64,000 nucleotides of DNA from Thauera sp. GDN1 (lineage in GTDB: Bacteria; Pseudomonadota; Gammaproteobacteria; Burkholderiales; Rhodocyclaceae). The notes beneath the pieces were generated by a model. The model did not search any database and had not been told where the DNA came from. It was given only the letters and a program-made list of their open reading frames with translations. Of this stretch, positions 27,839 through 37,342 are shown piece by piece; the stretch's first letter is position 1; the number at the start of each line of letters is the position of its first letter. The translations under genes were made by a program, and so were the position numbers. The stretch is taken from contig NZ_CP097870.1 of NCBI RefSeq assembly GCF_029223545.1, forward strand, positions 806,001 to 870,000, read 5' to 3'.

Positions 27839-29197
27839 TCAGCCCTGCACTTCGTTGCGGTCGGCCAGCTTGTGCTCCAGATAGTGGATGCTGGTGCCGC
27901 CTTCCATGAAGCGCGGGTCGAGCATCAGGGTCTGGTGCAGCGGGATGTTGGTCTTGATACCTTCGACCATCATCTCGGACAGCGCGATGCGCATGCGGCG
28001 GATCGCCTGGTCGCGGGTATCGCCGTAGGTGATCAGCTTGCCGATCATCGAGTCGTAGTGCGGCGGGACGGTGTAGCCGTTGTACACATGCGAATCGACC
28101 CGCACGCCGGGGCCGCCCGGGGTGTGCCAGTTGGTGATGCGGCCCGGCGACGGGGTGAACTTGAACGGATCCTCGGCGTTGATGCGGCATTCCACCGCGT
28201 GCCCGCGGAAGACGATGTCGCGCTGGCGGAACCACAGCTTCTCGCCGGCTGCGACGCGGATCTGCGCCTGGACGAGGTCGATGCCGGTGATGAATTCGGT
28301 GACCGGGTGCTCGACCTGGAGGCGGGTGTTCATCTCGATGAAGTAGAACTCGCCGTTCTCGAACAGGAACTCGAAGGTGCCCGCGCCGCGGTAGCCGATC
28401 TTGCGGCAGGCCTCGGCGCAGCGCTCGCCGACCTTGGCGATGAGCTTGCGGTCGATGCCCGGCGCGGGGGCTTCCTCGATCACCTTCTGGTGGCGGCGCT
28501 GCATCGAGCAGTCGCGCTCGCCCAGGTAGACCGCGTTGCCGTGCTGGTCGGCCAGGACCTGGATCTCGACGTGGCGCGGGTTCTCGAGGAACTTCTCCAT
28601 GTACACCACCGGGTTGCCGAAGGCGGCCTGGGCCTCGGCGCGGGTGGTGGTCACCGCGTTGAGCAGCGCGGCCTCGGTGTGCACCACGCGCATGCCGCGC
28701 CCGCCGCCGCCGCCGGCGGCCTTGATGATCACCGGGTAGCCGACGGCGCGTGCGATCTTGACGATCTCCTTCGGGTCGTCGGGCAGGGCGCCGTCCGAGC
28801 CGGGCACGCAGGGCACGCCGGCGGCCTTCATCGCGTCCTTGGCCGACACCTTGTCGCCCATCAGGCGGATGGTGTCCGGGCGGGGGCCGATGAAGACGAA
28901 GCCGGACTGCTCGACGCGCTCGCCGAAGTCGGCGTTCTCCGACAGAAAGCCGTAGCCGGGATGGATGGCCTCGGCGTCGGTGACCTCGGCGGCGGAGATG
29001 ATGGCCGGCACGTTCAGGTAGCTGAGCGTGGACGAAGCCGGACCGATGCACACCGACTCGTCGGCCAGGCGCACGTACTTGGCCTCGGTGTCGGCCTCGG
29101 AATGCACCGCCACGGTCTTGATGCCGAGTTCCCGGCAGGCGCGCAGGATGCGCAGGGCGATTTCCCCGCGGTTCGCGATCAGGATCTTCTCGAACAT
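27839..29197 (-). CDS. accC: Acetyl-CoA carboxylase biotin carboxylase subunit AccC
   Basis: AccC carboxylates the biotin carried on AccB with ATP and bicarbonate, the first half of malonyl-CoA formation. The 452-residue length is standard. Visible are the N-terminal [13 protein letters not shown], the ATP-grasp glycine loop [10 protein letters not shown] near residue 165, and the catalytic region [13 protein letters not shown] near 290. The ATG at 29197 begins the conserved [11 protein letters not shown]; a longer frame overlaps accB and is spurious. It starts 8 bases after the accB stop. Confidence 0.97.
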   Translation of the reverse strand: MFEKILIANRGEIALRILRACRELGIKTVAVHSEADTEAKYVRLADESVCIGPASSTLSYLNVPAIISAAEVTDAEAIHPGYGFLSENADFGERVEQSGFVFIGPRPDTIRLMGDKVSAKDAMKAAGVPCVPGSDGALPDDPKEIVKIARAVGYPVIIKAAGGGGGRGMRVVHTEAALLNAVTTTRAEAQAAFGNPVVYMEKFLENPRHVEIQVLADQHGNAVYLGERDCSMQRRHQKVIEEAPAPGIDRKLIAKVGERCAEACRKIGYRGAGTFEFLFENGEFYFIEMNTRLQVEHPVTEFITGIDLVQAQIRVAAGEKLWFRQRDIVFRGHAVECRINAEDPFKFTPSPGRITNWHTPGGPGVRVDSHVYNGYTVPPHYDSMIGKLITYGDTRDQAIRRMRIALSEMMVEGIKTNIPLHQTLMLDPRFMEGGTSIHYLEHKLADRNEVQG

Positions 29198-29205
29198 GGG
29201 CACGC

Positions 29206-29655
<450 letters not shown>

Positions 29656-30196
29656 GTCTTTCTCCGGAAGTGACCGCGGCATCGTGCCGATGTGGGCGGT
29701 CGGGGGTGATCAGTAAGCGATGCCTTCCCCGTGACGCACGGGGCGCCGTTGCAGGCCGCGCTCGCAGGCGCCCGTCGAGCGCGCCGGCTTGTCGCCGCTG
29801 CGAGTCGTCGTGAAGGTGTGTGGCGAAGAGGGTTGGGTGCCGGCGCGAGCGTTCCGGGGCGCCGGGCAAGGGCGTGTGGTAAGCCCCCGAATCGCGCTCA
29901 CGAGGCCCGGGCAAAGCGCGATCCCGTGCCGCGCGTGCGTGGCTCGTTCGCGTTCATGCAGGCCTTTTGAGCGCTTCATGTCGGCAAGTTTGCCGCACTT
30001 GACTGCATTTTGTCCACTTTTGGCCGGCGCGAGCGATGGTCGCCGGCAGTGTCGCCGAAGCTGCGATGCGCGGATTCTGCGCCCGACGCGCACATGCTGC
30101 AAGCGTCGAAACGGTGTCGCTCGGGGTTCCGCTGCGTGCCGGTCGGCCTGGTGGATCGGGGGCGCGTCGCCGGCGCCGGCTCGCGTGCGTGCAGGC
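29656..30196. other. 541-base region upstream of accB without a convincing gene
   Basis: No frame here has coding character. It should hold the accB promoter. The stretch 29960-30025 is less GC-rich and contains a perfect palindrome CGGCAA-GT-TTGCCG (29982-29995), a candidate operator. A small minus-strand frame inside (about 29710-29980) has Arg/Thr/Pro-rich composition and looks spurious. Confidence 0.5.
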
Positions 30197-30805
30197 TCAG
30201 GCGCGGTCGTCCGCCGTGGGCGGAGATGCCAGCAGGGCTTCGACCTGCGCCAGCCGGGCGCGCTCCTGGCCACGACGCAGCGTCCGCTCCGCCGATGAAG
30301 GATAGATCGAGACCTTCACCGGCACCTCGTCCCAGTCGAAGCTCAGGATCGCCTCGGGCGTGTGCGGCGCCGGGCGGCGCGGTTCGCGGTGCTCGTAGGG
30401 GAAGTCCTGGTTGAGGAAGAAGATCTCCACGTCCTTGGCGCTGTCGGGAAAGATCTCGATCTCGAGTTCGGAATAGCGCCCGGCGGTGCCGTCGAGCGCG
30501 CCGCCGGTGAGGTAGGGGCGGAACTCGGCGAGCAGGCGCATGACCTCGACCGCGGCGCTGCGCATCTCGTGCAGGCGCTCGGGCTGCTCCTCGTCCTGGT
30601 AGAGCGCCTGCCAGGCGCGCAGCTCGGCTTCGATCTCGGTGTTGTTGGGCAGCGAGTCGGCGTCGGTGGCGCCCAGCTGTTTGGCTGCCTTGCGCTTGGC
30701 GAAGCCGAAGTCGCTGATGCCGTCTTCGGCCATCATGCGTGCCGCCAGTGCGGCGATCTCGCGCCGGAGGCTGCCGCTGCGGGAAACGTGAGCGTGTGAG
30801 GGCAT
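30197..30805 (-). CDS. Conserved hypothetical protein of unknown function
   Basis: I do not recognise a named family with certainty. The 202-residue product is soluble, with an N-terminal helical part (LRREIAALAARMMAEDGISDFGFAKRKAA, about 10-40) that looks like a conserved signature. The middle is acidic, and the C-terminal part contains FDWDEVPVKVSIYPS. Codon use matches its neighbours. The ATG at 30805 is preferred over an upstream in-frame ATG at 30841, because the latter would run into the mpl promoter. It is divergent from mpl and separated from accB by the empty region. Confidence 0.75.
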   Translation of the reverse strand: MPSHAHVSRSGSLRREIAALAARMMAEDGISDFGFAKRKAAKQLGATDADSLPNNTEIEAELRAWQALYQDEEQPERLHEMRSAAVEVMRLLAEFRPYLTGGALDGTAGRYSELEIEIFPDSAKDVEIFFLNQDFPYEHREPRRPAPHTPEAILSFDWDEVPVKVSIYPSSAERTLRRGQERARLAQVEALLASPPTADDRA

Positions 30806-30818
30806 GATGAGGCTCGGG

Positions 30819-30824
30819 TAGAAT
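30819..30824 (+). promoter_or_regulatory. -10 element of mpl
   Basis: A TAGAAT hexamer lies 64 bases before the mpl start in the divergent gap. No clear -35 is visible at the right distance. Confidence 0.4.
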
Positions 30825-30887
30825 GCCGGGCCATTGTACACGGGCCGGTTTCATGCGGATGACGGCCCTCCGGAGTTCGAGTTCGTC

Positions 30888-32237
30888 ATGCACATTCACA
30901 TCCTCGGTATCTGCGGCACCTTCATGGGCGGCGTCGCGCTGCTGGCGCGCGCGGCCGGCCACAAGGTCACCGGCTGCGATGCCAACGTCTATCCGCCGAT
31001 GAGCACCCAGCTCGAGGAACAGGGCATCGGCCTGATCGAGGGCTACGAAGCCTCGCAGCTCGACCTGGCGCCGGACGTGTTCGTGGTCGGCAACGCGGTG
31101 TCGCGCGGCAATCCGCTGCTCGAGGCCATCCTCGATCGCGGGCTGCCCTATGTCTCCGGACCGCAGTGGCTGGCCGAGCATGTGCTGGCCGGGCGCTGGG
31201 TGCTGGCGGTGGCCGGCACCCACGGCAAGACGACGACCACCTCGCTGCTGGCCTGGATGCTGGAGGATGCCGGACTCAACCCGGGCTTCCTGGTCGGCGG
31301 CGTGCCGCAGAACTTCGGCGTGTCGGCGCGTCTCACCGAGTCGCCCTTCTTCGTCATCGAGGCCGACGAGTACGACACCGCGTTCTGCGACAAGCGCTCG
31401 AAGTTCGTGCATTACCGCCCGCGCACCGCGATCCTCAACAACCTCGAGTTCGATCACGCCGACATCTTTGCCGACCTGACGGCGATCGAGACCCAGTTCC
31501 ATCATCTGGTGCGCACGGTGCCGGCGAGCGGGCGCATCGTCGCCAATGGCCGCGAGGACAGCCTGAAGCGCGTCGTCGCGCGCGGCTGCTGGTCGGAGCT
31601 GGAGTGGTTCAACGATGCGGCGCAGTGGTCGGCGGCAGCGGGCGTCTCGGAAGCCGAGGCGGTGTTCAGCCTGAAGGGCGTGGAGCAAGGCCGGGTTGCG
31701 ATGCCGCTCGCCGGCAGCCACAACCGCGAGAACGCGCTCGCAGCGATCGCCGCCGCGCGCCATGTCGGGGTCACGCCGGCGCAGGCGATCGCCAGCCTGG
31801 CGAGCTTCGAAGGCATCAAGCGCCGGCTCGAGCTGCGTGGCGTGGTCGATGGCGTCAGCGTCTACGACGACTTCGCCCATCATCCGACCGCGATCGCGCT
31901 CACCGTCGGCGGCCTGCGCCGGCGCCAACCTGCGGGGCGGATCCTGGCCGTGCTCGAGCCGCGTTCGAACACCATGAAGCTCGGGGTCATGAAGGCGCAG
32001 CTGCCCGCCAGTCTCGCCGAGGCGGACGCGGTGTTCTGCTACGGGGCCGGGCTGGGCTGGGACGCGGCCGAGGCGCTGGCGCCGCTCGGTGAGCGCGCGC
32101 GCGCCTACGAGGCCCTAGATGCGCTGGTGGCGGACGTCGTCGCGACCGCCCGGGCGGGCGACCACATCCTGGTGATGAGCAATGGCGGCTTCGGCGGCGT
32201 GCATCAGAAGCTGCTGGACGCGCTCGCCGGGCGCTGA
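30888..32237 (+). CDS. mpl: UDP-N-acetylmuramate:L-alanyl-gamma-D-glutamyl-meso-diaminopimelate ligase Mpl
   Basis: Mpl attaches the recycled tripeptide to UDP-MurNAc and so returns wall fragments to peptidoglycan synthesis. The 449-residue Mur ligase begins MHIHILGICGTFMGG (Mpl-specific, in contrast with the GIGGSGMSG of MurC), has the ATP motif [10 protein letters not shown] near residue 110 and the family motifs HADIFADL and SHNRENALAAIAAA. The ATG at 30888 is the one next to conserved sequence. It complements the de novo Mur enzymes of the dcw cluster. Confidence 0.95.
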   Translation: MHIHILGICGTFMGGVALLARAAGHKVTGCDANVYPPMSTQLEEQGIGLIEGYEASQLDLAPDVFVVGNAVSRGNPLLEAILDRGLPYVSGPQWLAEHVLAGRWVLAVAGTHGKTTTTSLLAWMLEDAGLNPGFLVGGVPQNFGVSARLTESPFFVIEADEYDTAFCDKRSKFVHYRPRTAILNNLEFDHADIFADLTAIETQFHHLVRTVPASGRIVANGREDSLKRVVARGCWSELEWFNDAAQWSAAAGVSEAEAVFSLKGVEQGRVAMPLAGSHNRENALAAIAAARHVGVTPAQAIASLASFEGIKRRLELRGVVDGVSVYDDFAHHPTAIALTVGGLRRRQPAGRILAVLEPRSNTMKLGVMKAQLPASLAEADAVFCYGAGLGWDAAEALAPLGERARAYEALDALVADVVATARAGDHILVMSNGGFGGVHQKLLDALAGR

Positions 32238-32332
32238 GGCGCCGCGTATTCGTCAGGGGCCCGCGTTGCCGCGGGGTGGGCGGCCGCGCAGAGGCTGCGC
32301 GGCCGTGGTTTCCGTCCGTGGCGGCGAGCCTG

Positions 32333-33007
32333 TCAGCGTCGTGCGCCGGTCGGGTTGTCGAGCCGGCGCGCTTCCTCGTCGCTGATGTATTCGAACACGC
32401 GCACGACCTTGCGCACGCCCTGGCTGGTGCGGGCGACCTCGGCGGCGGCGTCCGCCTCGGCGCGGGTGACGATGCCCATCAGGAACACCACGTTGGCCTC
32501 GGTGACGACCTTGACGTTGTGCGCCGAGAAGCGCTGGGCGTCGACGAAGCGGGCCTTCACGTTGGAGGTGATCAGCGCGTCGTTGCCGCGCGCGGTCAGG
32601 CTGGAGTTGGGGCCGACCACCACTTCGTTGATCACGCCGCGCACGTGCTCGACGCCGCCCACGATGCGCTCGAGCTCGCCGCGTACGGTTTCGTTGGGGG
32701 CTTCGCCGGTCAGCAGCACGTTGCGGTTGTAGGAGGTGACGTTCACATGCGCGCTGCTGCCGAAGCGCTCACGGATGCGGCTCGACACCTTCCATTCGAT
32801 GCCTTCGTCCTCGACGTAGGTGCCGCTCGTGCGGCGGTCGGAGACCAGGGCGGCGCCTGCGCCGACCCCGGTGGCGACGACCGGGAAACAGCCCTGCAGC
32901 AGCGGCAGCAGCGCGGCCGCGCCCAGGCCGAGCACCAGCGCACGGCGGGATTGGCGGGTCGGTTCCTGGGTGTTTGCGGTGTTCGGGGAATGTCGCAGCG
33001 TCTTCAT
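32333..33007 (-). CDS. dolP: BON-domain outer membrane lipoprotein DolP (YraP-like)
   Basis: The 224-residue product has a signal region ending LLQGC (lipoprotein), then two BON domains: about 65-135 (WKVSSRIRERFG...VLLTGEAPNE) and 145-215 (ITSNVKARFVDAQRFSAHNVKVVTEANVVFLMG). DolP supports outer-membrane integrity and the BAM machinery in E. coli. The ATG overlaps the diaA stop by four bases. The gene order rsmI/yraN/diaA/dolP matches E. coli yraL-yraN-diaA-yraP, which strengthens the call; only lpoA is missing. Confidence 0.92.
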   Translation of the reverse strand: MKTLRHSPNTANTQEPTRQSRRALVLGLGAAALLPLLQGCFPVVATGVGAGAALVSDRRTSGTYVEDEGIEWKVSSRIRERFGSSAHVNVTSYNRNVLLTGEAPNETVRGELERIVGGVEHVRGVINEVVVGPNSSLTARGNDALITSNVKARFVDAQRFSAHNVKVVTEANVVFLMGIVTRAEADAAAEVARTSQGVRKVVRVFEYISDEEARRLDNPTGARR

Positions 33008-33600
33008 CAGTCTTCCACTCCGAGTAACAGACAGTCGATACCGTCGCACAGGCAATGCAGGATGAGCAAGTGCAATTCCTGGATGCGCGCGGTGCGCTCG
33101 GCGGGGGCGGACAGCAGGATGTCGGCCGGACCGAGGGCTTCGGCGATGCGTCCGCCGTCGGCGCCGGTGAGGGCGATCACCCGCATGTCGCGTTCGTGGG
33201 CGGCGCCGATCGCGCCCAGCACGCGCGCCGAAGCGGGGTTGGTGGACAGCGTGACGAGGATGTCGCCCGGCTGGCCGAAGGCGGCGATCTGGCGGGCGAA
33301 CAGGGCCTGCGGGTCGAGCTCCGCGGCGACCGGCGCCAGCGTCGAGGTGTCGGCGCTGAGCGCCATCGCGGCCAGCGCCGGGCGTTCGAGTTCGAAGCCG
33401 TTAACCAGTTGCGCGGCGAAGCGGCGGGCGTCGCCTGCCGAGCCGCTGCCGCCGCACACCAGCACCCTGCCGTTGTCGAGCAGGCTGGCGGTGATGAGTT
33501 CGACGGCGCCGGCGATCGGCGCGGCGAGCAGTTCGAGCGCCTCGAGCGAGGCGCGCATGTTGTCTTCGAACTGGTGCGAGATGCGGTCGATGAGGTTCAT
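33007..33600 (-). CDS. diaA: SIS-domain protein DiaA (DnaA initiator-associating; GmhA-related)
   Basis: The 197-residue single SIS domain protein has MNLIDRISHQFEDNM at the start, the phosphosugar-loop GGSGSAGDARRFAAQ near residue 51, and TLSTNPASARVLGA near 117. In E. coli DiaA binds DnaA and promotes timely replication initiation; the related GmhA makes heptose for LPS. Synteny with yraN and dolP favours DiaA. The ATG at 33600 is chosen because conserved sequence begins there. Confidence 0.88.
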   Translation of the reverse strand: MNLIDRISHQFEDNMRASLEALELLAAPIAGAVELITASLLDNGRVLVCGGSGSAGDARRFAAQLVNGFELERPALAAMALSADTSTLAPVAAELDPQALFARQIAAFGQPGDILVTLSTNPASARVLGAIGAAHERDMRVIALTGADGGRIAEALGPADILLSAPAERTARIQELHLLILHCLCDGIDCLLLGVED

Positions 33601-33644
33601 GCGGGCTGGGCCGGCTGCAGGGCGGGAGAGTCTAGCATGGGGCC

Positions 33645-34133
33645 TCAGCCCGCATCGAAGGCGCCCGGTAACCAGGTGATTCGGGCCGGATCGAGCGCGT
33701 CGAGCAGCACGGCGTCGAAGCGGCAGGCCGCGCCCGCGTAACGCCGTCCGACACCACCGAGCCACCACTGTGCGGCGATCAGCACGCGCCGGCGCTTGGC
33801 CGCGGTGATGCTCTCGGCCGCGCCGCCGAAGCGGGCATTGCTGCGCAGACGGACCTCCACGAAGACCACGTGGCTGCGGTCGAGGCAGATCAGGTCCACC
33901 TCGCCGCCGCGGCAGCGCACGTTGCGCGCGAGGAGGCGCAGCCCGCGGGCGGCGAGATGCGCGGCGGCGAGCGCCTCCGCCGCCGCGCCGCGCGCTTGCG
34001 CCGGCGTCCGGCGTGCGTCGATACTGTCGCCTTCCTTGCCGGAGCGCCTGCCTGCGGCCCGCGCTCCGCTCGTCCGTCCGCCGCCGGTGTCCTGCGCGGG
34101 ACGGCGCCGTGCCGCCGAGTCGAATTCATCCAT
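33645..34133 (-). CDS. yraN: UPF0102 / YraN-family predicted endonuclease-fold protein
   Basis: The 162-residue product contains the YraN core: [21 protein letters not shown], then [10 protein letters not shown] and VFVEVRLR, the D...ExR motif of this PD-(D/E)XK-like fold. About 40 N-terminal residues are low-complexity and absent from short homologues. The only good start, ATG 34133, shares a CATG with the rsmI start on the other strand. Function is not established. Confidence 0.88.
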   Translation of the reverse strand: MDEFDSAARRRPAQDTGGGRTSGARAAGRRSGKEGDSIDARRTPAQARGAAAEALAAAHLAARGLRLLARNVRCRGGEVDLICLDRSHVVFVEVRLRSNARFGGAAESITAAKRRRVLIAAQWWLGGVGRRYAGAACRFDAVLLDALDPARITWLPGAFDAG

Positions 34134-35007
34134 GCCCGTCACCGTCTCCCTGCCCGATCGTCCGCTTTCAAGTACGCCGTCATTGTATGTGGTGGCGACC
34201 CCGCTCGGGAATCTGCATGACATGACGCTGCGGGCGCTCGCCGTGCTCGGCGCGGTCGATGTGGTCGCGGCCGAGGACACCCGCCACAGCCAGCGCCTGC
34301 TCGATGCCTATGGGCTGAAGCCGCGCATGATGGCGGTACACCAGCACAACGAGCAGGCGGCGGCGGGGCAGCTGATCGAGCATCTGGCCGCTGGTCGCCA
34401 TGTGGCGCTGATCACCGATGCGGGCACGCCCGCGGTGTCCGATCCGGGCGCGCGCCTGGTCGCCCGCGTGCGCGAGGCGGGCCACCCGGTCGTGCCGCTG
34501 CCCGGGCCCTGCGCGGCGGTGGCGGCGCTGTCGGTGTCGGGCTTCGCCGAGGGCGGCTTCCGCTTCGTCGGCTTCCTGCCCGCCAAGGGTGGGGCGCGGC
34601 GGACGGCGCTGTCCGCGCTGCGCGACGAGCGCGATGCGATGGTGTTCTACGAGGCGCCGCACCGCATCCTCGAATGCGTGGCCGACATGGCCGAGGTCTT
34701 CGGCGGCGAGCGCGAGCTCCTGATCGCACGCGAGATGACCAAGCTCCACGAGCAGATCGTGCGCATGCCGCTCGCGGACACCGCGGCCTGGTTCTCCGCC
34801 GACGCCAACCGGGTGCGTGGCGAGTTCGTGCTGGTGCTGGCCGGCGCGCCCGCGGGCGAAGGGCTCGATGCTGAGGCGGTGCGCGTGCTCGAGCTGCTGC
34901 TCGGCGAACTGCCGGTCAAGACTGCGGCCGGCCTGGCGGCCGAGATCACCGGCGCGCCGCGCAAGGCGTTGTACGCCGCGGCGCTGGCGCGTCGCAAAGA
35001 GGATTGA
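34132..35007 (+). CDS. rsmI: 16S rRNA (cytidine1402-2'-O)-methyltransferase RsmI
   Basis: RsmI 2'-O-methylates C1402 in the 16S rRNA decoding centre. The 291-residue tetrapyrrole-methylase-fold protein has [48 protein letters not shown] and the C-terminal region, close to the 286-residue E. coli protein. The ATG at 34132 overlaps the divergent yraN ATG in one CATG, so its promoter must lie inside yraN. Confidence 0.95.
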   Translation: MPVTVSLPDRPLSSTPSLYVVATPLGNLHDMTLRALAVLGAVDVVAAEDTRHSQRLLDAYGLKPRMMAVHQHNEQAAAGQLIEHLAAGRHVALITDAGTPAVSDPGARLVARVREAGHPVVPLPGPCAAVAALSVSGFAEGGFRFVGFLPAKGGARRTALSALRDERDAMVFYEAPHRILECVADMAEVFGGERELLIAREMTKLHEQIVRMPLADTAAWFSADANRVRGEFVLVLAGAPAGEGLDAEAVRVLELLLGELPVKTAAGLAAEITGAPRKALYAAALARRKED

Positions 35008-35060
35008 GTCGAGCCTGGCCCAGACCTCGCGCAGCGGCGCGCGATGCAGGCGTAAGCGCC

Positions 35061-35066
35061 TATAAT
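35061..35066 (+). promoter_or_regulatory. -10 element of pyrC
   Basis: A perfect TATAAT is placed 27 bases before the pyrC start; the -35 region shows no good match. Confidence 0.5.
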
Positions 35067-35092
35067 CCGGGGCTCCAAAGAGGACCCGCTCC

Positions 35093-36142
35093 ATGCAAAC
35101 GATCACCCTTGTCCGCCCGGACGACTGGCATCTGCACGTGCGCGACGATGCCGCCCTCGATGCCGTGGTGCCGCACACCGCCGCACGTTTCGGCCGCGCG
35201 CTGATCATGCCCAACCTGAAGCCGCCGGTCACCACGACCGCGCAGGCGCTGGCCTATCGCGAGCGGATCCTCTCCGCCGCGCGGGGCACCGGCTTCCAGC
35301 CGCTGATGAGCCTGTACCTGACCGACAACCTGCCGGCGGACGAGATCGACCGTGCCAGCGCGAGCGGCCACGTCGTCGCCTGCAAGCTCTACCCCGCCGG
35401 CGCGACGACCAACTCCGACGCCGGCGTGACCGCGATCGACAAGGTCTATCCGGTGCTCGAGCGCATGGAAAAGCTCGGCATGGTGCTGTGCGTGCATGGC
35501 GAGGCGACCGGCGCCGACGTCGATGTCTTCGACCGCGAGCGCGTGTTCATCGAGCGCACCCTGTCGCCGCTGGTACGGCGCTTTCCCGGGCTGAAGGTGG
35601 TGTTCGAGCACATCACCACCGCCGAGGCGGCGCAGTTCGTGCGTGCGGCCGGCGCCAACGTCGCCGCCACCGTGACCGCCCACCATCTGCTGCTCAACCG
35701 CAACGCCATCTTCGCCGGCGGCATCCGTCCGCACCATTACTGCCTGCCGGTGCTCAAGCGCGAGATCCATCGCGAGGCGCTGGTCGCGGCCGTCACCTCG
35801 GGCAGCCCGCGCTTCTTCCTCGGCACCGACTCGGCCCCCCATGCGCGCAGCACCAAGGAGAACGCCTGTGGCTGCGCCGGCTGCTACACCGCGCATGCCG
35901 GCATCGAGCTCTATGCCGAGGTGTTCGACGCGGCGGGGGCGCTCGATCGGCTGGAGGCCTTCGCCAGCCTGAACGGCCCGGCCTTCTACGGCCTGGCGCC
36001 GAACGCCGACACCATCACGCTGCGGCGCGAGGCCTGGAGCGTGCCGGCGAGCTACCCCTATCTCGGCGACGATCCGCTGGTGCCCCTGCGTGCCGGCGAG
36101 CCGGTGGGCTGGAGGCTGGTCGGCGCCGGAGAGTCGGCGTGA
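35093..36142 (+). CDS. pyrC: Dihydroorotase PyrC
   Basis: PyrC closes carbamoyl-aspartate to dihydroorotate in pyrimidine synthesis. The 349-residue class II enzyme has the metal motif DWHLHVRD near residue 11, the carboxylated-lysine region [15 protein letters not shown] (K about 103), [20 protein letters not shown] and GTDSAPH near 250. It is followed with a one-base overlap by a lipoprotein gene. Confidence 0.97.
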   Translation: MQTITLVRPDDWHLHVRDDAALDAVVPHTAARFGRALIMPNLKPPVTTTAQALAYRERILSAARGTGFQPLMSLYLTDNLPADEIDRASASGHVVACKLYPAGATTNSDAGVTAIDKVYPVLERMEKLGMVLCVHGEATGADVDVFDRERVFIERTLSPLVRRFPGLKVVFEHITTAEAAQFVRAAGANVAATVTAHHLLLNRNAIFAGGIRPHHYCLPVLKREIHREALVAAVTSGSPRFFLGTDSAPHARSTKENACGCAGCYTAHAGIELYAEVFDAAGALDRLEAFASLNGPAFYGLAPNADTITLRREAWSVPASYPYLGDDPLVPLRAGEPVGWRLVGAGESA

Positions 36143-36570
36143 TGCTGCGTGCCCGTGCGCTGCGCCTGCTCGCGGCCTGCGGCCTGCTGGCCGTGCTGGC
36201 GGGCTGCGAGAACAGCGCGACCGCGTACCGGATCGATGGCGGCGAGCACGCGCTGGTCCTGGTGCGGGAGCAGAAATTCTTCTGGGACGACGAACTGCGG
36301 CAGGCGGTGCTCGTATCCCGCCTGCCTGCATGCCAGAAGCGCATCCGCATCCATCCGAGTTCGACCGTACTGGTCGAGATGAAGGTTTACGCCGCCGGCG
36401 ACGGCCTGTGGGCGCTGCATCAGGGCGAGCGCTGGTATCTCGCCGGCACCGCCGAATGCCGCCTGCAGGACTGGGACAACCCCGGCGACCAGGTTCCCGG
36501 GGCCTTGCTCGGCAGTTTCGTGCTCAAGGACGGTGCTCCCGCCTTCGTGCCCGCAGCCGCGGCAAACTGA
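36142..36570 (+). CDS. Hypothetical lipoprotein
   Basis: The 142-residue product begins with a signal peptide and lipobox LAGC (Cys near residue 22). The mature part has no domain I recognise; it contains several Trp residues and three Cys (ACQKR, ECRL and the lipobox). The ATG at 36142 overlaps the last base of the pyrC stop codon; a GTG three bases earlier is possible. It is probably cotranscribed with pyrC by position only, with no functional link implied. Codon use is typical of the window. Confidence 0.75.
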   Translation: MLRARALRLLAACGLLAVLAGCENSATAYRIDGGEHALVLVREQKFFWDDELRQAVLVSRLPACQKRIRIHPSSTVLVEMKVYAAGDGLWALHQGERWYLAGTAECRLQDWDNPGDQVPGALLGSFVLKDGAPAFVPAAAAN

Positions 36571-36596
36571 GCCGGGCGGCGGGGCCGCGACGCGCG

Positions 36597-36602
36597 TATA
36601 AT
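36597..36602 (+). promoter_or_regulatory. -10 element of rnpB
   Basis: A perfect TATAAT lies 8 bases before the first base of the RNase P RNA, the expected distance for a transcript start at about 36609. Confidence 0.6.
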
Positions 36603-36609
36603 CCGCGGC

Positions 36610-36991
36610 GGGAAGTTCGCCAGGCAGTCGCTGCGCACCATGTCGTGCGTGGAGGAAAGTCCGGGCCCCGCAGAGCAGGATGCCGGCTAACGGCCGGGCG
36701 CCGTGAGGCGACGGAAAGTGCAACAGAGAGCAGACCGCCGATGGCCTTCGCAAGAAGGATCAGGTAAGGGTGAAACGGTGAGGTAAGAGCTCACCGCAGG
36801 ACTGGCGACAGGACTGGCACGGTAAACCCCATCCGGGGCAAGGCCAAATAGGGGAGCATCGACGTGGCTCGCGTCGCTCCCGGGTAGGCTGCTAGAGCGC
36901 CGCGGCAACGTGGCGCCCAGAGGAATGACTGCCCGATGTCGCCGGTTCGCCGGCGGCGTTCGACAGAACCCGGCTTATCGGCGAACTTCCC
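36610..36991 (+). ncRNA. rnpB: RNase P RNA (class A)
   Basis: The catalytic RNA that trims tRNA 5' ends. The ends pair as the P1 helix (GGGAAGTTCGCC at 36610-36621 with GGCGAACTTCCC at 36980-36991). Conserved blocks are in order: GAGGAAAGTCCGGGC, AACAGAGAGCAGACCGCC, GGTAAGGGTGAAACGGTG, AGAGGAATGACTG and ACAGAACCCGGCTTA. Its length of about 382 is normal for bacterial class A. No terminator is evident after it. Confidence 0.97.
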
Positions 36992-37094
36992 CACCATCCC
37001 CGTATTCATGACCCCGTCGACGCGCGTCCGCGAGCGGCTGCGGTCATTTCTTCATGCCGCCGGCGTGATTTTCGTCCCATATCGGGCGAATTTT

Positions 37095-37109
37095 CCCACT
37101 CTCTCCCAC
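37095..37109 (-). promoter_or_regulatory. Two distal MraZ-box-like repeats in inverted orientation
   Basis: On the minus strand two GTGGG units with exact 10-base period (AGTGGGAGAG then AGTGGGAAAA) lie about 160 bases upstream of the main MraZ operator and facing it. Whether MraZ binds them is inference from the matching unit and spacing. Confidence 0.45.
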
Positions 37110-37245
37110 TTCGGCTTCGATCGTGCCCGAGCTCGTGCGCTGCATGAGCTTCAATTCCTATTGTCCTTGATTTTTCAGGGTTTATTGGTTTGTGCGGGTT
37201 GTGACATAAGTCATTGTGTAACAACGGGATTCCGCCCGGGCTGCC

Positions 37246-37274
37246 TTGACCACCCCTGGCCTTTCCACTAAAGT
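37246..37274 (+). promoter_or_regulatory. mraZ (dcw cluster) promoter
   Basis: TTGACC (37246-37251), a 17-base spacer and TAAAGT (37269-37274) form a good sigma-70 promoter 69 bases before the mraZ start. The -10 overlaps the first MraZ box, as expected for autoregulation of the division cluster. Confidence 0.75.
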
Positions 37275-37307
37275 GGGTTCAAGTGGAAAAAAGTGGGGAA
37301 AAGTGTC
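37271..37307 (+). promoter_or_regulatory. MraZ operator: four direct repeats of period 10
   Basis: Four AAGTG units start at 37271, 37281, 37291 and 37301. Three continue as GG or GA; the fourth is degenerate. The known MraZ site is TGGGN repeats separated by 5 bases, which fits. Binding here would block the promoter it overlaps. Confidence 0.88.
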
Positions 37308-37342
37308 ATTCCGATGCTTTCCCGGTGCCGTCAGGGGGGACG

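Noticed and set aside
29710..29980. Possible small gene upstream of accB on the minus strand
   Set aside because: No ribosome site, low-complexity composition and no recognisable feature.
36992..37242. A protein-coding gene between rnpB and the mraZ promoter
   Set aside because: The frames are short and lack ribosome sites; the region is AT-rich and regulatory in character.
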